6,187 bases of DNA from Chthoniobacterales bacterium (GCA_013695925.1 JACCZO010000389.1:1-6187); one strand, 5' to 3'; positions 1 to 5,701 are shown, counted from the first letter of the stretch. The notes: generated from the letters alone by a model not told the origin. Program-made: numbers and translations.

Positions 1-235
1 CCACGCCCACCCCGGCGCGACCGACCACCTTCAGGCGCGTGCCGGCCTGCAGGATCCGCGCGGTCACCTTCGTCTGGCTGCGCACCACGATGGCGCTGAA
101 GGCGGGGATCAACTCCACCAGTTCGGCTTCGCTCTGTCCCGTGCGGACGACGACCTCGAGAGCTCCATCGGCGCCCAGTTCCTCGCCACCACGCGTCGAG
201 ATCGAATCGGCAATCAAGACTTTGAGCGCACCCAT
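1..235 (-). CDS. serA: D-3-phosphoglycerate dehydrogenase, N-terminal part (cut by window edge)
   Basis: The first 78 codons are visible; the rest lies beyond the left edge. SerA oxidises 3-phosphoglycerate to 3-phosphohydroxypyruvate with NAD+, the first committed step of serine synthesis in the cytosol. The N-terminus starts MGALKVLIADSIS, followed by a variable stretch, then IVVRSQTKVT (about residues 49-58), matching the family IVRSxTKVT substrate-domain motif. The visible part ends in VVGRAGVGV (about 70-78), matching the family VGRAGVGVDN. The NAD-binding Rossmann domain, catalytic Arg/Glu/His and any ACT domain lie outside the window. The ATG at 233-235 is preceded by AGGAA with only a short spacer, a usable ribosome-binding site. 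The gene lies 63 nt after the transporter stop and could be co-transcribed with it. Other D-2-hydroxyacid dehydrogenases share the fold, but these N-terminal motifs favour SerA. Confidence 0.9.
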   Translation of the reverse strand, partial: MGALKVLIADSISTRGGEELGADGALEVVVRTGQSEAELVELIPAFSAIVVRSQTKVTARILQAGTRLKVVGRAGVGV

Positions 236-241
236 AATTCC

Positions 242-295
242 TATTCGTCGCATAGGTCCCATGGGAGGTATAGGAGGAATGGGACCAATTGGAAC
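242..295. repeat. Degenerate 9-nt tandem repeat in the transporter-serA gap
   Basis: Four consecutive 9-nt units at 251-286 fit NATRGGWSS on the plus strand (for example CATAGGTCC and TATAGGAGG). More divergent units follow at 287-295 and precede at 242-250. The array contains a 10-bp perfect palindrome TCCCATGGGA (257-266). It also contains an 8-bp inverted repeat, GGTCCCAT (255-262) with ATGGGACC (279-286), which could fold in the RNA between the two genes. In minus-strand register the next 9-nt step, 241-233, ends exactly on the serA ATG and includes its AGGAA. The repeat fills most of the 63-nt gap. It may be a replication-slippage microrepeat, and its hairpin might act as a weak processing or attenuation site; that role is inference. 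Confidence 0.7.
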
Positions 296-298
296 CGC

Positions 299-2128
299 CT
301 ACCCGAAAATGACGAGCCGAATGGATTCCGGCAGATCCTGCGCGATCTGCGTCGCCACGCTGCCGCGAAGGAGATCAGCCAGGGTGCGCCGCTGCGACGC
401 GCCCAAAATGATGTAATCCACGCCTAACGTAGCCGCGAGATCGAGGATGGTAGCGGAAGCATCCTCGCTCACCGCATAAACCGGTTGCACGCAGACACCG
501 CGCTCTTCGCCTTCCTTGAGCATGAGCGACATGATCGCGCGCGCCTGGGCGTCATCTTTCCATTTCGCGCTCCCGACGAGCGCCGGCGCCCCGGCAAAAT
601 AAACCGCGATTTCCTTGATGTAGACGACGCAGAGGACCGCCTTGCGCAACGCCGCTTCCTCCAAGGCGAAGTTAAGCACCGGGTTGATCCCGCGCGCCGC
701 GACCATGATTTTTTGCCCCTCCTCGAGCTTCGGCCGCATCGTCGCGGGAAGGTCGGGCACCACCATGTCCGCGACTTCCCTCGTCATCGTGACGGTTCTG
801 AGCCCGGAAAGCTTGTGTGAGTAGGCGCGCAACGCGAGGCCGATGCCCAGGACGCAGATGGCGAAAAAGAGCGCGTCCGGTTTCGTCTTCGCGATCGTCA
901 CCTCGACGACGGCGAGAATGAGAAAAGTCACGCCCATGAGCAGGCGTTGGTACCAAGTCAGGGTGAGCCGTTTGTTAAAGGTGCACGATCCGAGATTGAC
1001 CGCGATCGCGCCAACCACGCCGATGGCGTAGAGACCGGCCAAGGCCTCGAATTTCTGCGTCACCAAGAGGACGACAATCGGAATCCCTATCGCGACATAG
1101 AGCGGGATGCGCGGCACCCCGTGGCGGTTCAGCCGCGCCAGTTGCTTCGGCATTTCGCCGTCCTGCGCCATCATGTAGATGACGCCGATGAGTGCGACGA
1201 CCGCGGTGTTGACCGCGCTGAAAAGAAGCAGACCGAAGACGACGCCAACGAAGATGCCGAAAGCGCTCCCGAACCAGGGCGCGACGACGAGCGAGCCGTA
1301 GTGTTCGCCGAGGAAACGGAGCATGTCTTCCGCGTGATTCGTCAGTTCGGGGGTGAAAACTTTCGGCATCGACAGCATCGCCCAGCCGAGGAGCGCGGTC
1401 CCGAGCACGACCTCGATCGCGACTGGGATGATCGCCTTCGTCGCCGTGCGCGTGACTTTGGGATTCTCCGGGGTCGAACCGGGATCGAGTTTCATCACGC
1501 CGGTGATATTCGCCACCGCCTCGACGCCGCTGAGAGCGAGGATGACGCCGACAAATTGCGTCCAAGCCACGCCGACATTGGCGTGCCGGGGCTCGAGATA
1601 GGTAGTGGTCAGGTAACCGCTGCTCAAGCCGATGATGATGAGCACCGTCAGCACCGCCGGGATGGCGAGGTAAATCGAGACGCTGCCGCTGTGTTTGGGG
1701 CCGAAGAAATTGATCGCGCCGACCACCACGATGAGGAGCATGGTGGCCATCCGCGCGTACTCGGGCGGCACGCCGAAATAGCTCACCGCCGCCCACCCGC
1801 TTAGCGCCGCGGTCACGATGAAATTCGCGATTAAAAGGAGCGCGCCGACGGAGGCGAGAAACCGGCTTTGGGAACGCGCCGCGGAATAAACGCCGCCGCC
1901 ATCCGGGAAATGGGCGCAGACGATGATGTAATTGAAGCCGACGACAGCGGTCAGGGCGCAGACCGCGAGGATGAGCGGGAAGGAGGAAAACCCCGCCGCG
2001 ACGAAGGCGAGGCCGATGACGTAGGCCTTGCTCGTGCCCCAATCGCCATAAAGCAGGGCCGCGGCCCGCTTCCAATCGACATTACGGGGCCGATGCACAC
2101 CCGGCGCTACAATTAGTGGTTCAGCCAT
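299..2128 (-). CDS. APC-superfamily transporter with C-terminal Usp domain, KimA-like (probable K+/H+ symporter or amino-acid permease)
   Basis: This 609-residue inner-membrane transporter has about 12 hydrophobic helices, roughly at 33-53, 56-72, 91-118, 127-142, 151-172, 189-211, 232-252, 287-318, 340-357, 362-380, 396-413 and 418-435. A soluble domain from about 471 has the universal stress protein fold pattern. Its end, GASQRRTLADLLRGS (576-590), resembles the Usp nucleotide-binding motif G-x2-G-x9-G-S/T, but Gln579 replaces the second Gly. Length and domain order match Bacillus KimA (about 607 residues). Asp29 and Tyr36 in YGDWGTSKAY have the spacing I recall for the KimA K+ ligands Asp36 and Tyr43, and LYAIGV (366-371) resembles the region of its Tyr377. 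The GDxGTS motif also recalls KUP K+ transporters. An amino-acid substrate remains possible, and automatic annotation would probably say APC permease. The ATG at 2126-2128 has no clear Shine-Dalgarno; a hairpin occupies that place. Confidence 0.85.
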   Translation of the reverse strand: MAEPLIVAPGVHRPRNVDWKRAAALLYGDWGTSKAYVIGLAFVAAGFSSFPLILAVCALTAVVGFNYIIVCAHFPDGGGVYSAARSQSRFLASVGALLLIANFIVTAALSGWAAVSYFGVPPEYARMATMLLIVVVGAINFFGPKHSGSVSIYLAIPAVLTVLIIIGLSSGYLTTTYLEPRHANVGVAWTQFVGVILALSGVEAVANITGVMKLDPGSTPENPKVTRTATKAIIPVAIEVVLGTALLGWAMLSMPKVFTPELTNHAEDMLRFLGEHYGSLVVAPWFGSAFGIFVGVVFGLLLFSAVNTAVVALIGVIYMMAQDGEMPKQLARLNRHGVPRIPLYVAIGIPIVVLLVTQKFEALAGLYAIGVVGAIAVNLGSCTFNKRLTLTWYQRLLMGVTFLILAVVEVTIAKTKPDALFFAICVLGIGLALRAYSHKLSGLRTVTMTREVADMVVPDLPATMRPKLEEGQKIMVAARGINPVLNFALEEAALRKAVLCVVYIKEIAVYFAGAPALVGSAKWKDDAQARAIMSLMLKEGEERGVCVQPVYAVSEDASATILDLAATLGVDYIILGASQRRTLADLLRGSVATQIAQDLPESIRLVIFG

Positions 2129-2180
2129 GAATGGTGCGAGGGGAGTTACCCTCGCGTCGCCCTGCGGAGCAAGTGATTTT
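1907..2180 (-). repeat. Direct repeat copy A (5' end and upstream flank of the intact transporter)
   Basis: This segment covers transporter codons 1-74 plus 52 nt upstream and is repeated in the same orientation at 4199-4469. Over the coding part I count about 25 mismatches in roughly 219 aligned bases plus 1-nt and 2-nt gaps. The upstream 52 nt are more diverged, with about 14 mismatches. Similarity stops abruptly after the AHF codons (72-74) on one side and near 2180 on the other. The two copies bracket the propeller gene, so recombination between them would remove about 2.3 kb. Confidence 0.9.
2136..2155 (-). promoter_or_regulatory. Hairpin just upstream of the transporter start codon
   Basis: GCGAGGG (2136-2142) and CCCTCGC (2149-2155) form a perfect 7-bp stem with a 6-nt loop. 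In the mRNA its 3' side ends 7 nt before the ATG, where a Shine-Dalgarno would lie, and no purine-rich site is visible between stem and start. It could limit or gate translation initiation. The degenerate copy at 4425-4444 keeps the loop-region bases GGAGTTACC but not the stem, so conservation does not support a selected structure. The function is inferred from position only. Confidence 0.4.
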
Positions 2181-2219
2181 GTCCGCCGTCGCGTGATTGT
2201 TTCCGCTGGCCATGCGGCG

Positions 2220-2253
2220 GAATCTGGAGGGCAACGCTCCGTTGCCGAGATTC
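2220..2253. repeat. Nested palindromic hairpin element (REP-like)
   Basis: An outer 6-bp stem GAATCT (2220-2225) / AGATTC (2248-2253) encloses an inner perfect 7-bp stem GGCAACG (2230-2236) / CGTTGCC (2240-2246) with a CTC loop. An asymmetric bulge (GGAG opposite G) separates them. Thirteen paired bases in 34 nt of non-coding DNA is unlikely by chance and resembles a repetitive extragenic palindrome. It lies about 90 nt upstream of the transporter start and has no T-tract on either strand, so a terminator is unlikely. Confidence 0.6.
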
Positions 2254-2361
2254 AAACACAGCGATGACGATGCATCGCCCTCCACGATAGCCGATTTCAA
2301 AAAAGCGAGATTTGCGCGCGCTTTGACGGCATCCTGGCCGCGAAGCGCAGGCATGAGCGCG

Positions 2362-2392
2362 AAAAATAAAACTATTCCGAGGCTGCAGCCTC
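2362..2392 (-). terminator. Possible intrinsic terminator of the propeller gene
   Basis: The perfect 14-bp palindrome GAGGCTGCAGCCTC (2379-2392) can fold into a 5-bp stem with a TGCA loop. On the minus strand it is followed after a few bases by a T-rich tract (2371-2362, GTTTTATTTT). It lies about 150 nt after the stop codon of the propeller gene. The short stem and the gap before the T-tract make it a weak candidate; it could instead be another extragenic palindrome. Confidence 0.35.
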
Positions 2393-2545
2393 TCGCACCG
2401 AAGTGAAAATTTCTTCTTCGCAGGCCACGTGTTATTGCCCTTCTTGGAGGCGCGGGCAAGCTGGTTTCGGTCGAATGCCGGGGTAATCTCGCACGAAGCT
2501 TTAGCCAGGCGATCCGTCCCCACGCGACCGTGCCACCGATCTCCG

Positions 2546-4027
2546 TTACGGCGTGATATCGATCGCGTAGAGCCAGGAGTGATACTGTTGCGGCACCACG
2601 CACAGTTGCACCGCCGGGATGTAGGCCCGATCACCCGTGCGCGTGAAACGCGCGCGCGCGTATGGCACGGCGCAGGTGCCGTCCGGCTCCTTGGGAATCG
2701 AGATCGAGAAAAGAACCGAACCGTCGGCGGTGGAGAAAGCCTTTATCAGACCCGGCATGCCATAGGTTTCCTGCCCGCCCATCAAGACCAGCGTATTAAT
2801 CGGACTCACGATCGGCCCGGGAACCGGCCCCTGCGCTAGCAAGCTGCTCACTTTCCAGCGCACCGTTGGAGTCGGCGTCAGCGAGTAAAGTTCGCCAAGA
2901 TTTCGATTGATGTAGATGTTGCCGTCCCGGCTGCTGACATCCGGCGCGGTCAGGTCATTAGTCGGCGGTTGTTCGTCGCCAAAGAACGACCATCGAAACT
3001 GACCAGTCTTCGAATAGGAATTGAGCCTCAATCCGGTTGGAACGTAGAGGGTCCCGTTCCGACTGGTCGCGGCCTGTAGAGCCGTGCCGATGTTAGTGTA
3101 AAATCGTTGTGTGCCTTGAGTAAGCTCGAATCCGTAGACATCGCCATAGTACTTCGAAGTGAAATAAACATTCCCCCCGCCAAAGACCAGTTCCCTGCCG
3201 ACTTGGCCAAACTCGCCGACGCGCGGCTCCCCGAGGTTATTCCAGCGCAAAGTCCCGTCGGGTGTGAGCGATACCGCACCGATGGAGCCGCCAATGTCGA
3301 AGACTGCGTATATGTTTCCATCAGGACCTATGCCCGGTCCACCGACCGGCCCTTGGGAATCCGGCGCGGGAAAAATCCACTTTCCGGTGCCATCTGGATT
3401 GACGGCGTGAATGGCGGCGTCCGGGGCGGCGACGCCAAAATATATCGTTCCGTTCCGTCCCACGACGGTGGGCCCGGAAGAGCCGAGGTTTTCGCCATCG
3501 TAAACCCATTTCAACGCACCCGCCGGGGTCAAGGCGTAGAGGAAACCCGATGAATCGTTGAAATAGACTGTTCCGTCCCGACCCACATCAGCGCGATGGC
3601 TGATGTAGTTAGCCAAAACCTCGAAACGCCAGGCCACGGTGCCTTGAGCGGTGGGTAGCTCCGGCTTCCTCTCCTGCACCGTCAGAGTAGGACCGGTCGC
3701 GCTGGAAAGATTGCCTGTCAGCTGCACGGGCACGGGCCCGAGAGCGGTGGACTCCGGAACGTAAGCGGTAATCTGACGGTCGTTCCAAGTCGTCGCCCAA
3801 GCTGGTTGGCCGCCAATGAGTATGGAAGCATTCTTTTTGCTTCCGAGATGATCTCCCGCGATCACGACCATCCCGCTGCGGGTGGCCACTTGCGGAGTAA
3901 CGGAGGTGATTCGTGGAGCCTGAGCGAAGACTGGGCTCGCGAAGAGTCCGCCGATGAGAAAAAACAATGCGGTACCGTAAGTGGCGACCGATGTCCGAGG
4001 GTGCGTGCCGAGAGTAATTATGCGCAT
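2546..4027 (-). CDS. Secreted IPT/TIG and PQQ-like beta-propeller protein of unknown function
   Basis: This 493-residue protein has a Sec signal peptide: basic start, hydrophobic stretch about 14-32, and cleavage motif VFAQA ending near residue 37. An IPT/TIG immunoglobulin-like domain follows (about 38-118; ITSVTPQVATRSGMVVIAG, then LGPVPVQL). From about 130 to the end runs a PQQ-like beta-propeller of roughly seven or eight repeats, each with DGTVYF or NGTIYF, an LYAL-type strand and KW or RW; clear ones start near 151, 192, 236, 285, 324 and 368. The last blade ends SWLYAIDI. Only Cys452 and Cys476 remain in the mature part and could form a disulfide. Nothing marks it as a quinoprotein enzyme, so a binding or adhesive role outside the inner membrane is more likely, but that is inference. 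The ATG at 4025-4027 has a weak ribosome-binding site. It has its own A+T-rich promoter region and sits between the two transporter repeats. Confidence 0.85.
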   Translation of the reverse strand: MRIITLGTHPRTSVATYGTALFFLIGGLFASPVFAQAPRITSVTPQVATRSGMVVIAGDHLGSKKNASILIGGQPAWATTWNDRQITAYVPESTALGPVPVQLTGNLSSATGPTLTVQERKPELPTAQGTVAWRFEVLANYISHRADVGRDGTVYFNDSSGFLYALTPAGALKWVYDGENLGSSGPTVVGRNGTIYFGVAAPDAAIHAVNPDGTGKWIFPAPDSQGPVGGPGIGPDGNIYAVFDIGGSIGAVSLTPDGTLRWNNLGEPRVGEFGQVGRELVFGGGNVYFTSKYYGDVYGFELTQGTQRFYTNIGTALQAATSRNGTLYVPTGLRLNSYSKTGQFRWSFFGDEQPPTNDLTAPDVSSRDGNIYINRNLGELYSLTPTPTVRWKVSSLLAQGPVPGPIVSPINTLVLMGGQETYGMPGLIKAFSTADGSVLFSISIPKEPDGTCAVPYARARFTRTGDRAYIPAVQLCVVPQQYHSWLYAIDITP

Positions 4028-4080
4028 CTTATGATTTGATTCGTAGCGGCTCAGGCAAACAAGCTTTTAAAAGTCTACAA

Positions 4081-4110
4081 GTTCTGCATTATTAGTAACA
4101 ACATTGTTAC
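4081..4110 (-). promoter_or_regulatory. Candidate promoter with operator-like dyad for the propeller gene
   Basis: A 7-bp inverted repeat GTAACAA (4095-4101) / TTGTTAC (4104-4110) with a 2-bp spacer sits immediately upstream of AATAAT (minus strand, 4093-4088), a 5/6 match to the -10 box. The dyad would then lie in the spacer between -35 and -10, typical of some operators. No good -35 is present at the expected distance. An alternative reading uses TTGTTA from the dyad as -35 with TAGACT about 18 nt downstream. The stretch 4028-4110 is only about one third G+C by hand count, far below its neighbours. A second palindrome, CTTTTAAAAG, lies at 4064-4073. Confidence 0.35.
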
Positions 4111-4124
4111 GGAACCGTGGGTTG

Positions 4125-4142
4125 ACGCCTATGGCGTTTTTT
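4125..4142 (+). terminator. Terminator-like hairpin on the plus strand, no matching gene
   Basis: ACGCC (4125-4129) and GGCGT (4133-4137) pair around a TAT loop and are followed by TTTTT (4138-4142), the shape of a small intrinsic terminator for plus-strand transcription. No plus-strand gene precedes it in the window, so it may be chance, a relic of the rearrangement here, or a stop for antisense transcription. The stem is short. Confidence 0.25.
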
Positions 4143-4198
4143 CGCGCTGAGCGTCACAGTATTAGCGCCAAGGTTATAAGTGTAGCCTGCCTTCGCGA

Positions 4199-4417
4199 GA
4201 AATGGGCGCAGACGATGAAGTGGTTGAAGTCGACGACGGCGTGCAGCGCGCCGACCGCAAGGAGGAGCGGGAAGGAGGAAAACCCCGCCGCCACAAAGGC
4301 GAGGCCGATGACGTACGCCTTGCCCACCCCAATCGCCATTTAGCAGGGCCGTAGCCCGTTTCCAATCGACATTACGGGGCCGATGCACACCCGGCGCTCA
4401 ATGAGAGATTCAGCCAT
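4199..4417 (-). pseudogene. Truncated, frameshifted duplicate of the transporter 5' end
   Basis: This copy matches the first 74 codons of the intact transporter at 299-2128, close to 89 percent by hand count. From its ATG at 4415-4417 it reads MAESLIE; a 1-nt deletion near codon 7 then shifts the frame. The homologous HRPRNVDWKRATALLNGDWG continues in the next frame until a 2-nt deletion near codon 31. The original frame then resumes as KAYVIGLAFVAAGFSSF and continues through CAHF, where similarity ends and unrelated sequence follows. The frame used from the ATG meets a stop early, so no transporter can be made. The remaining 535 codons, including most membrane helices and the Usp domain, are absent. 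It lies directly after rlmD and upstream of the propeller gene, which suggests a former full-length or partial duplicate now decaying. Confidence 0.88.
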
Positions 4418-4469
4418 GAGTGGTGCGATTGGAGTTACCGATGCATCGCCACACCGGGCAAGTAATTTC
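4199..4469 (-). repeat. Direct repeat copy B (pseudogene plus upstream flank)
   Basis: This is the partner of 1907-2180 in the same orientation. It covers the pseudogene (4199-4417) and the 52 nt upstream (4418-4469), which align with 2129-2180 without gaps but with about 14 mismatches. On the left, similarity ends abruptly near 4199, within the sequence leading to the propeller promoter. On the right it ends 17 nt before the rlmD stop codon, so the duplication boundary lies almost at the rlmD 3' end. Confidence 0.85.
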
Positions 4470-4481
4470 TCGGAAACCGAG
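4469..4481 (-). terminator. Small hairpin just after the rlmD stop
   Basis: CTCGG (4469-4473) and CCGAG (4477-4481) form a 5-bp stem with a 3-nt loop beginning 5 nt after the rlmD stop codon. The bases after it on the minus strand are AAATTAC, not a T-tract, so it is at best a weak or Rho-assisted end, or an mRNA 3'-stabilising stem. Confidence 0.25.
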
Positions 4482-4486
4482 CCGGC

Positions 4487-5548
4487 TTACCCGGACCGCG
4501 AGAGGTGCGCGAGGACTTCGATTTCGGCAGTCTGCGGGAACATGTCGAAAGGCGTAACACTTTCCAGACGGTAAACCGCACCGAGATCGGCCAGGTCGCG
4601 CGCAAGGGTCGGCGGATTGCAGGAGACGTAAAGGAGCGTCGCGACCGGACGTTGGCGGAGGACTTCGCGCACGTCCGAACCGAGGCCGGTGGCGGGCGGG
4701 TCGACTATCACGGTCGTAAGGCCGGGATCGGCGTTGGTCAGTTCGGCGGCTAGTTGGGGCGCGATGTCGCCGTCGAGATAGGTCTCGGCTTCGGTTGCGC
4801 TCGCCTGGGCAGCGGCGATGGCGTGAATGTCCCAGTCGAGCCCAACGATACGCGGAAATCTATCGAGTAGACGCCGGGCAAAAAAACCCGCGCCACAATA
4901 GGCGTCGACCAGGAGCAATTGATCGGGCGGGATCAAGCCCGCGATTGAATCGGCCAAGTGCGTCGCGACGGCGTCATTCGTTTGCGAAAAAACGCGCGGA
5001 CCATGGCCGGCGCGCAAAGTGTAGTGCCCGTCGCGCGGCCGGCGCGCGCGCAAGGCCGCTAGTTCCCCGTTCACTTCCGGCGCGGCAATCGGGCAGCGCT
5101 CGATGTCGATCAAACGATGGGCGTCGTGCCGAAAGAAGCCGACGATCCCATCCTTGACATGGACGGTGATGCGGTTGCGATAATCGTAATCGAGCGGCGA
5201 AGGCACAATCGGGCGCAGCGGCGGCTCGCGAAATTTTCCGATCCGCTGGAGGGCCTGCTTCACCTGGCGCGATTTCCAGTGCAGCTGGTGCTCGTACTCC
5301 ATGTGCTGGTAACTGCACCCGCCACAGCGGCCGAAGTAGGGACAGCGCGGCGCGGCGCGATGCGGCGACACTTCCGTCACCCGCACGAGCTCGGCTTCGG
5401 CAAAGGATTTCTTTTCCCTAACGACGTGGGCCGTGACCCGTTCGCCGTCGATCGTGAACGGAACAAAGACCGCTTTTCCCTCGTTGCGCCCGACTCCTTT
5501 GCCGCCAAAGGCGATGTCGTCGATCACGAGTTCTACGGCGCGCTGCAT
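4487..5548 (-). CDS. rlmD: 23S rRNA (uracil-C5)-methyltransferase, RlmD/TrmA family
   Basis: This 353-residue SAM-dependent enzyme methylates carbon 5 of a uridine in 23S rRNA, probably U1939. Residues 1-60 are a TRAM RNA-binding domain (FGGKGVGR at 14-21). Cys69, Cys75, Cys78 (C-x5-C-x2-C) and Cys152 are placed as the [4Fe-4S] ligands of RumA/RlmD. Catalytic-domain motifs follow: FSQTN (187-191), SAM loop VDAYCGAGFF (214-223), acidic GLDWD (236-240), IVDPPATGL (281-289), and YVSCNPPTLARDL (307-319) with nucleophile Cys310. Near the end, FPQTAEIE (337-344) supplies the probable base Glu344. The Fe-S cysteines argue against TrmA itself, but RlmC or a dual RlmCD-type enzyme cannot be excluded. 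It is about 80 residues shorter than E. coli RlmD. The ATG at 5546-5548 fits the family start; an in-frame upstream TTG at 5588-5590 would add 14 residues encoded by a repeat. No clear Shine-Dalgarno is visible. Confidence 0.88.
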   Translation of the reverse strand: MQRAVELVIDDIAFGGKGVGRNEGKAVFVPFTIDGERVTAHVVREKKSFAEAELVRVTEVSPHRAAPRCPYFGRCGGCSYQHMEYEHQLHWKSRQVKQALQRIGKFREPPLRPIVPSPLDYDYRNRITVHVKDGIVGFFRHDAHRLIDIERCPIAAPEVNGELAALRARRPRDGHYTLRAGHGPRVFSQTNDAVATHLADSIAGLIPPDQLLLVDAYCGAGFFARRLLDRFPRIVGLDWDIHAIAAAQASATEAETYLDGDIAPQLAAELTNADPGLTTVIVDPPATGLGSDVREVLRQRPVATLLYVSCNPPTLARDLADLGAVYRLESVTPFDMFPQTAEIEVLAHLSRSG

Positions 5549-5555
5549 CGGGCAG

Positions 5556-5634
5556 TTGTAGCCGGGGTCGGCGACCCCGGCCAGCGGCAATCCCGCGAGC
5601 TTGGAGCGGCCGGGGTCAGCGACCCCGGCTACAA
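5556..5634. repeat. Paired palindromic repeat (BIME/REP-like) upstream of rlmD
   Basis: Two 21-nt near-perfect palindromes, at 5561-5581 and 5609-5629, each pair GCCGGGGTC with GACCCCGGC around a 3-nt centre. Outer arms TTGTA (5556-5560) and TACAA (5630-5634) make the 27-nt units 5556-5582 and 5608-5634 inverted copies of each other (25 of 27 matches), separated by 25 nt. The whole can fold as two hairpins or one long cruciform. This is the layout of bacterial interspersed mosaic elements, where REP units sit head to head and are often spread by REP-associated tyrosine transposases. The left unit ends 7 nt upstream of the rlmD ATG. Confidence 0.85.
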
Positions 5635-5701
5635 AAGGGCCTGCACCATTGCGCCCCGAAAGATGATGCTCTCGCTGTTCAGGCGCGCTGCAAATCGCCG
5701 C

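Larger units (their letters stand above)
2129..2545. other. Long gap between the propeller and transporter genes with no convincing gene
   Basis: This 417-nt stretch has open frames on both strands, but all overlap the flanking genes, lack recognisable protein features and are interrupted by palindromic DNA. It holds the hairpin beside the transporter start, a nested hairpin at 2220-2253, a 10-bp palindrome CGATGCATCG at 2268-2277, and a palindrome followed by a T-rich tract at 2362-2392. I could not place a convincing promoter for the transporter here. A quick reading found nothing like the c-di-AMP (ydaO) riboswitch that often precedes KimA genes in Bacillota. Confidence 0.6.

Noticed and set aside
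39..416. Plus-strand frame with a Gly-Pro-Met/Ile collagen-like stretch
   Set aside because: The collagen-like look comes only from the 9-nt DNA repeat; both ends are antisense to serA and the transporter.
947..1804. 285-codon plus-strand open frame antisense to the transporter
   Set aside because: Its composition is dominated by Asp, Arg, Glu and His, typical of antisense frames in G+C-rich genes, and no motif is visible.
975..2075. 366-codon minus-strand open frame overlapping the transporter
   Set aside because: It is an alternate frame of the transporter, extremely rich in Arg with no recognisable domain; the overlapping frame has clear membrane helices and a Usp domain.
2268..2279. 12-nt CGATGCATCGCC shared with 4439-4450
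   Set aside because: The two sites do not correspond in the copy A/copy B alignment, and the core is a simple palindrome, so coincidence is likely.
2121..2634. Two minus-strand frames of about 160 codons in the gap between propeller and transporter genes
   Set aside because: Both overlap the propeller C-terminus, include the palindromic hairpins and show no family features.
2649..2660. (CG)6 run that could form Z-DNA
   Set aside because: It lies inside the propeller coding sequence, encoding ordinary Ala/Arg codons in YARARF; there is no reason to assign a structural role.
4154..4339. 61-codon frame preserving the transporter first-helix sequence in the pseudogene
   Set aside because: It begins at an internal ATG created in the shifted frame and ends in unrelated sequence; it is a remnant of the pseudogene rather than a separate small membrane gene.
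5591..5607. Upstream extension of rlmD to the TTG at 5590
   Set aside because: The added residues come entirely from the palindromic repeat, no well-spaced ribosome-binding site precedes the TTG, and the family start matches the ATG at 5548.
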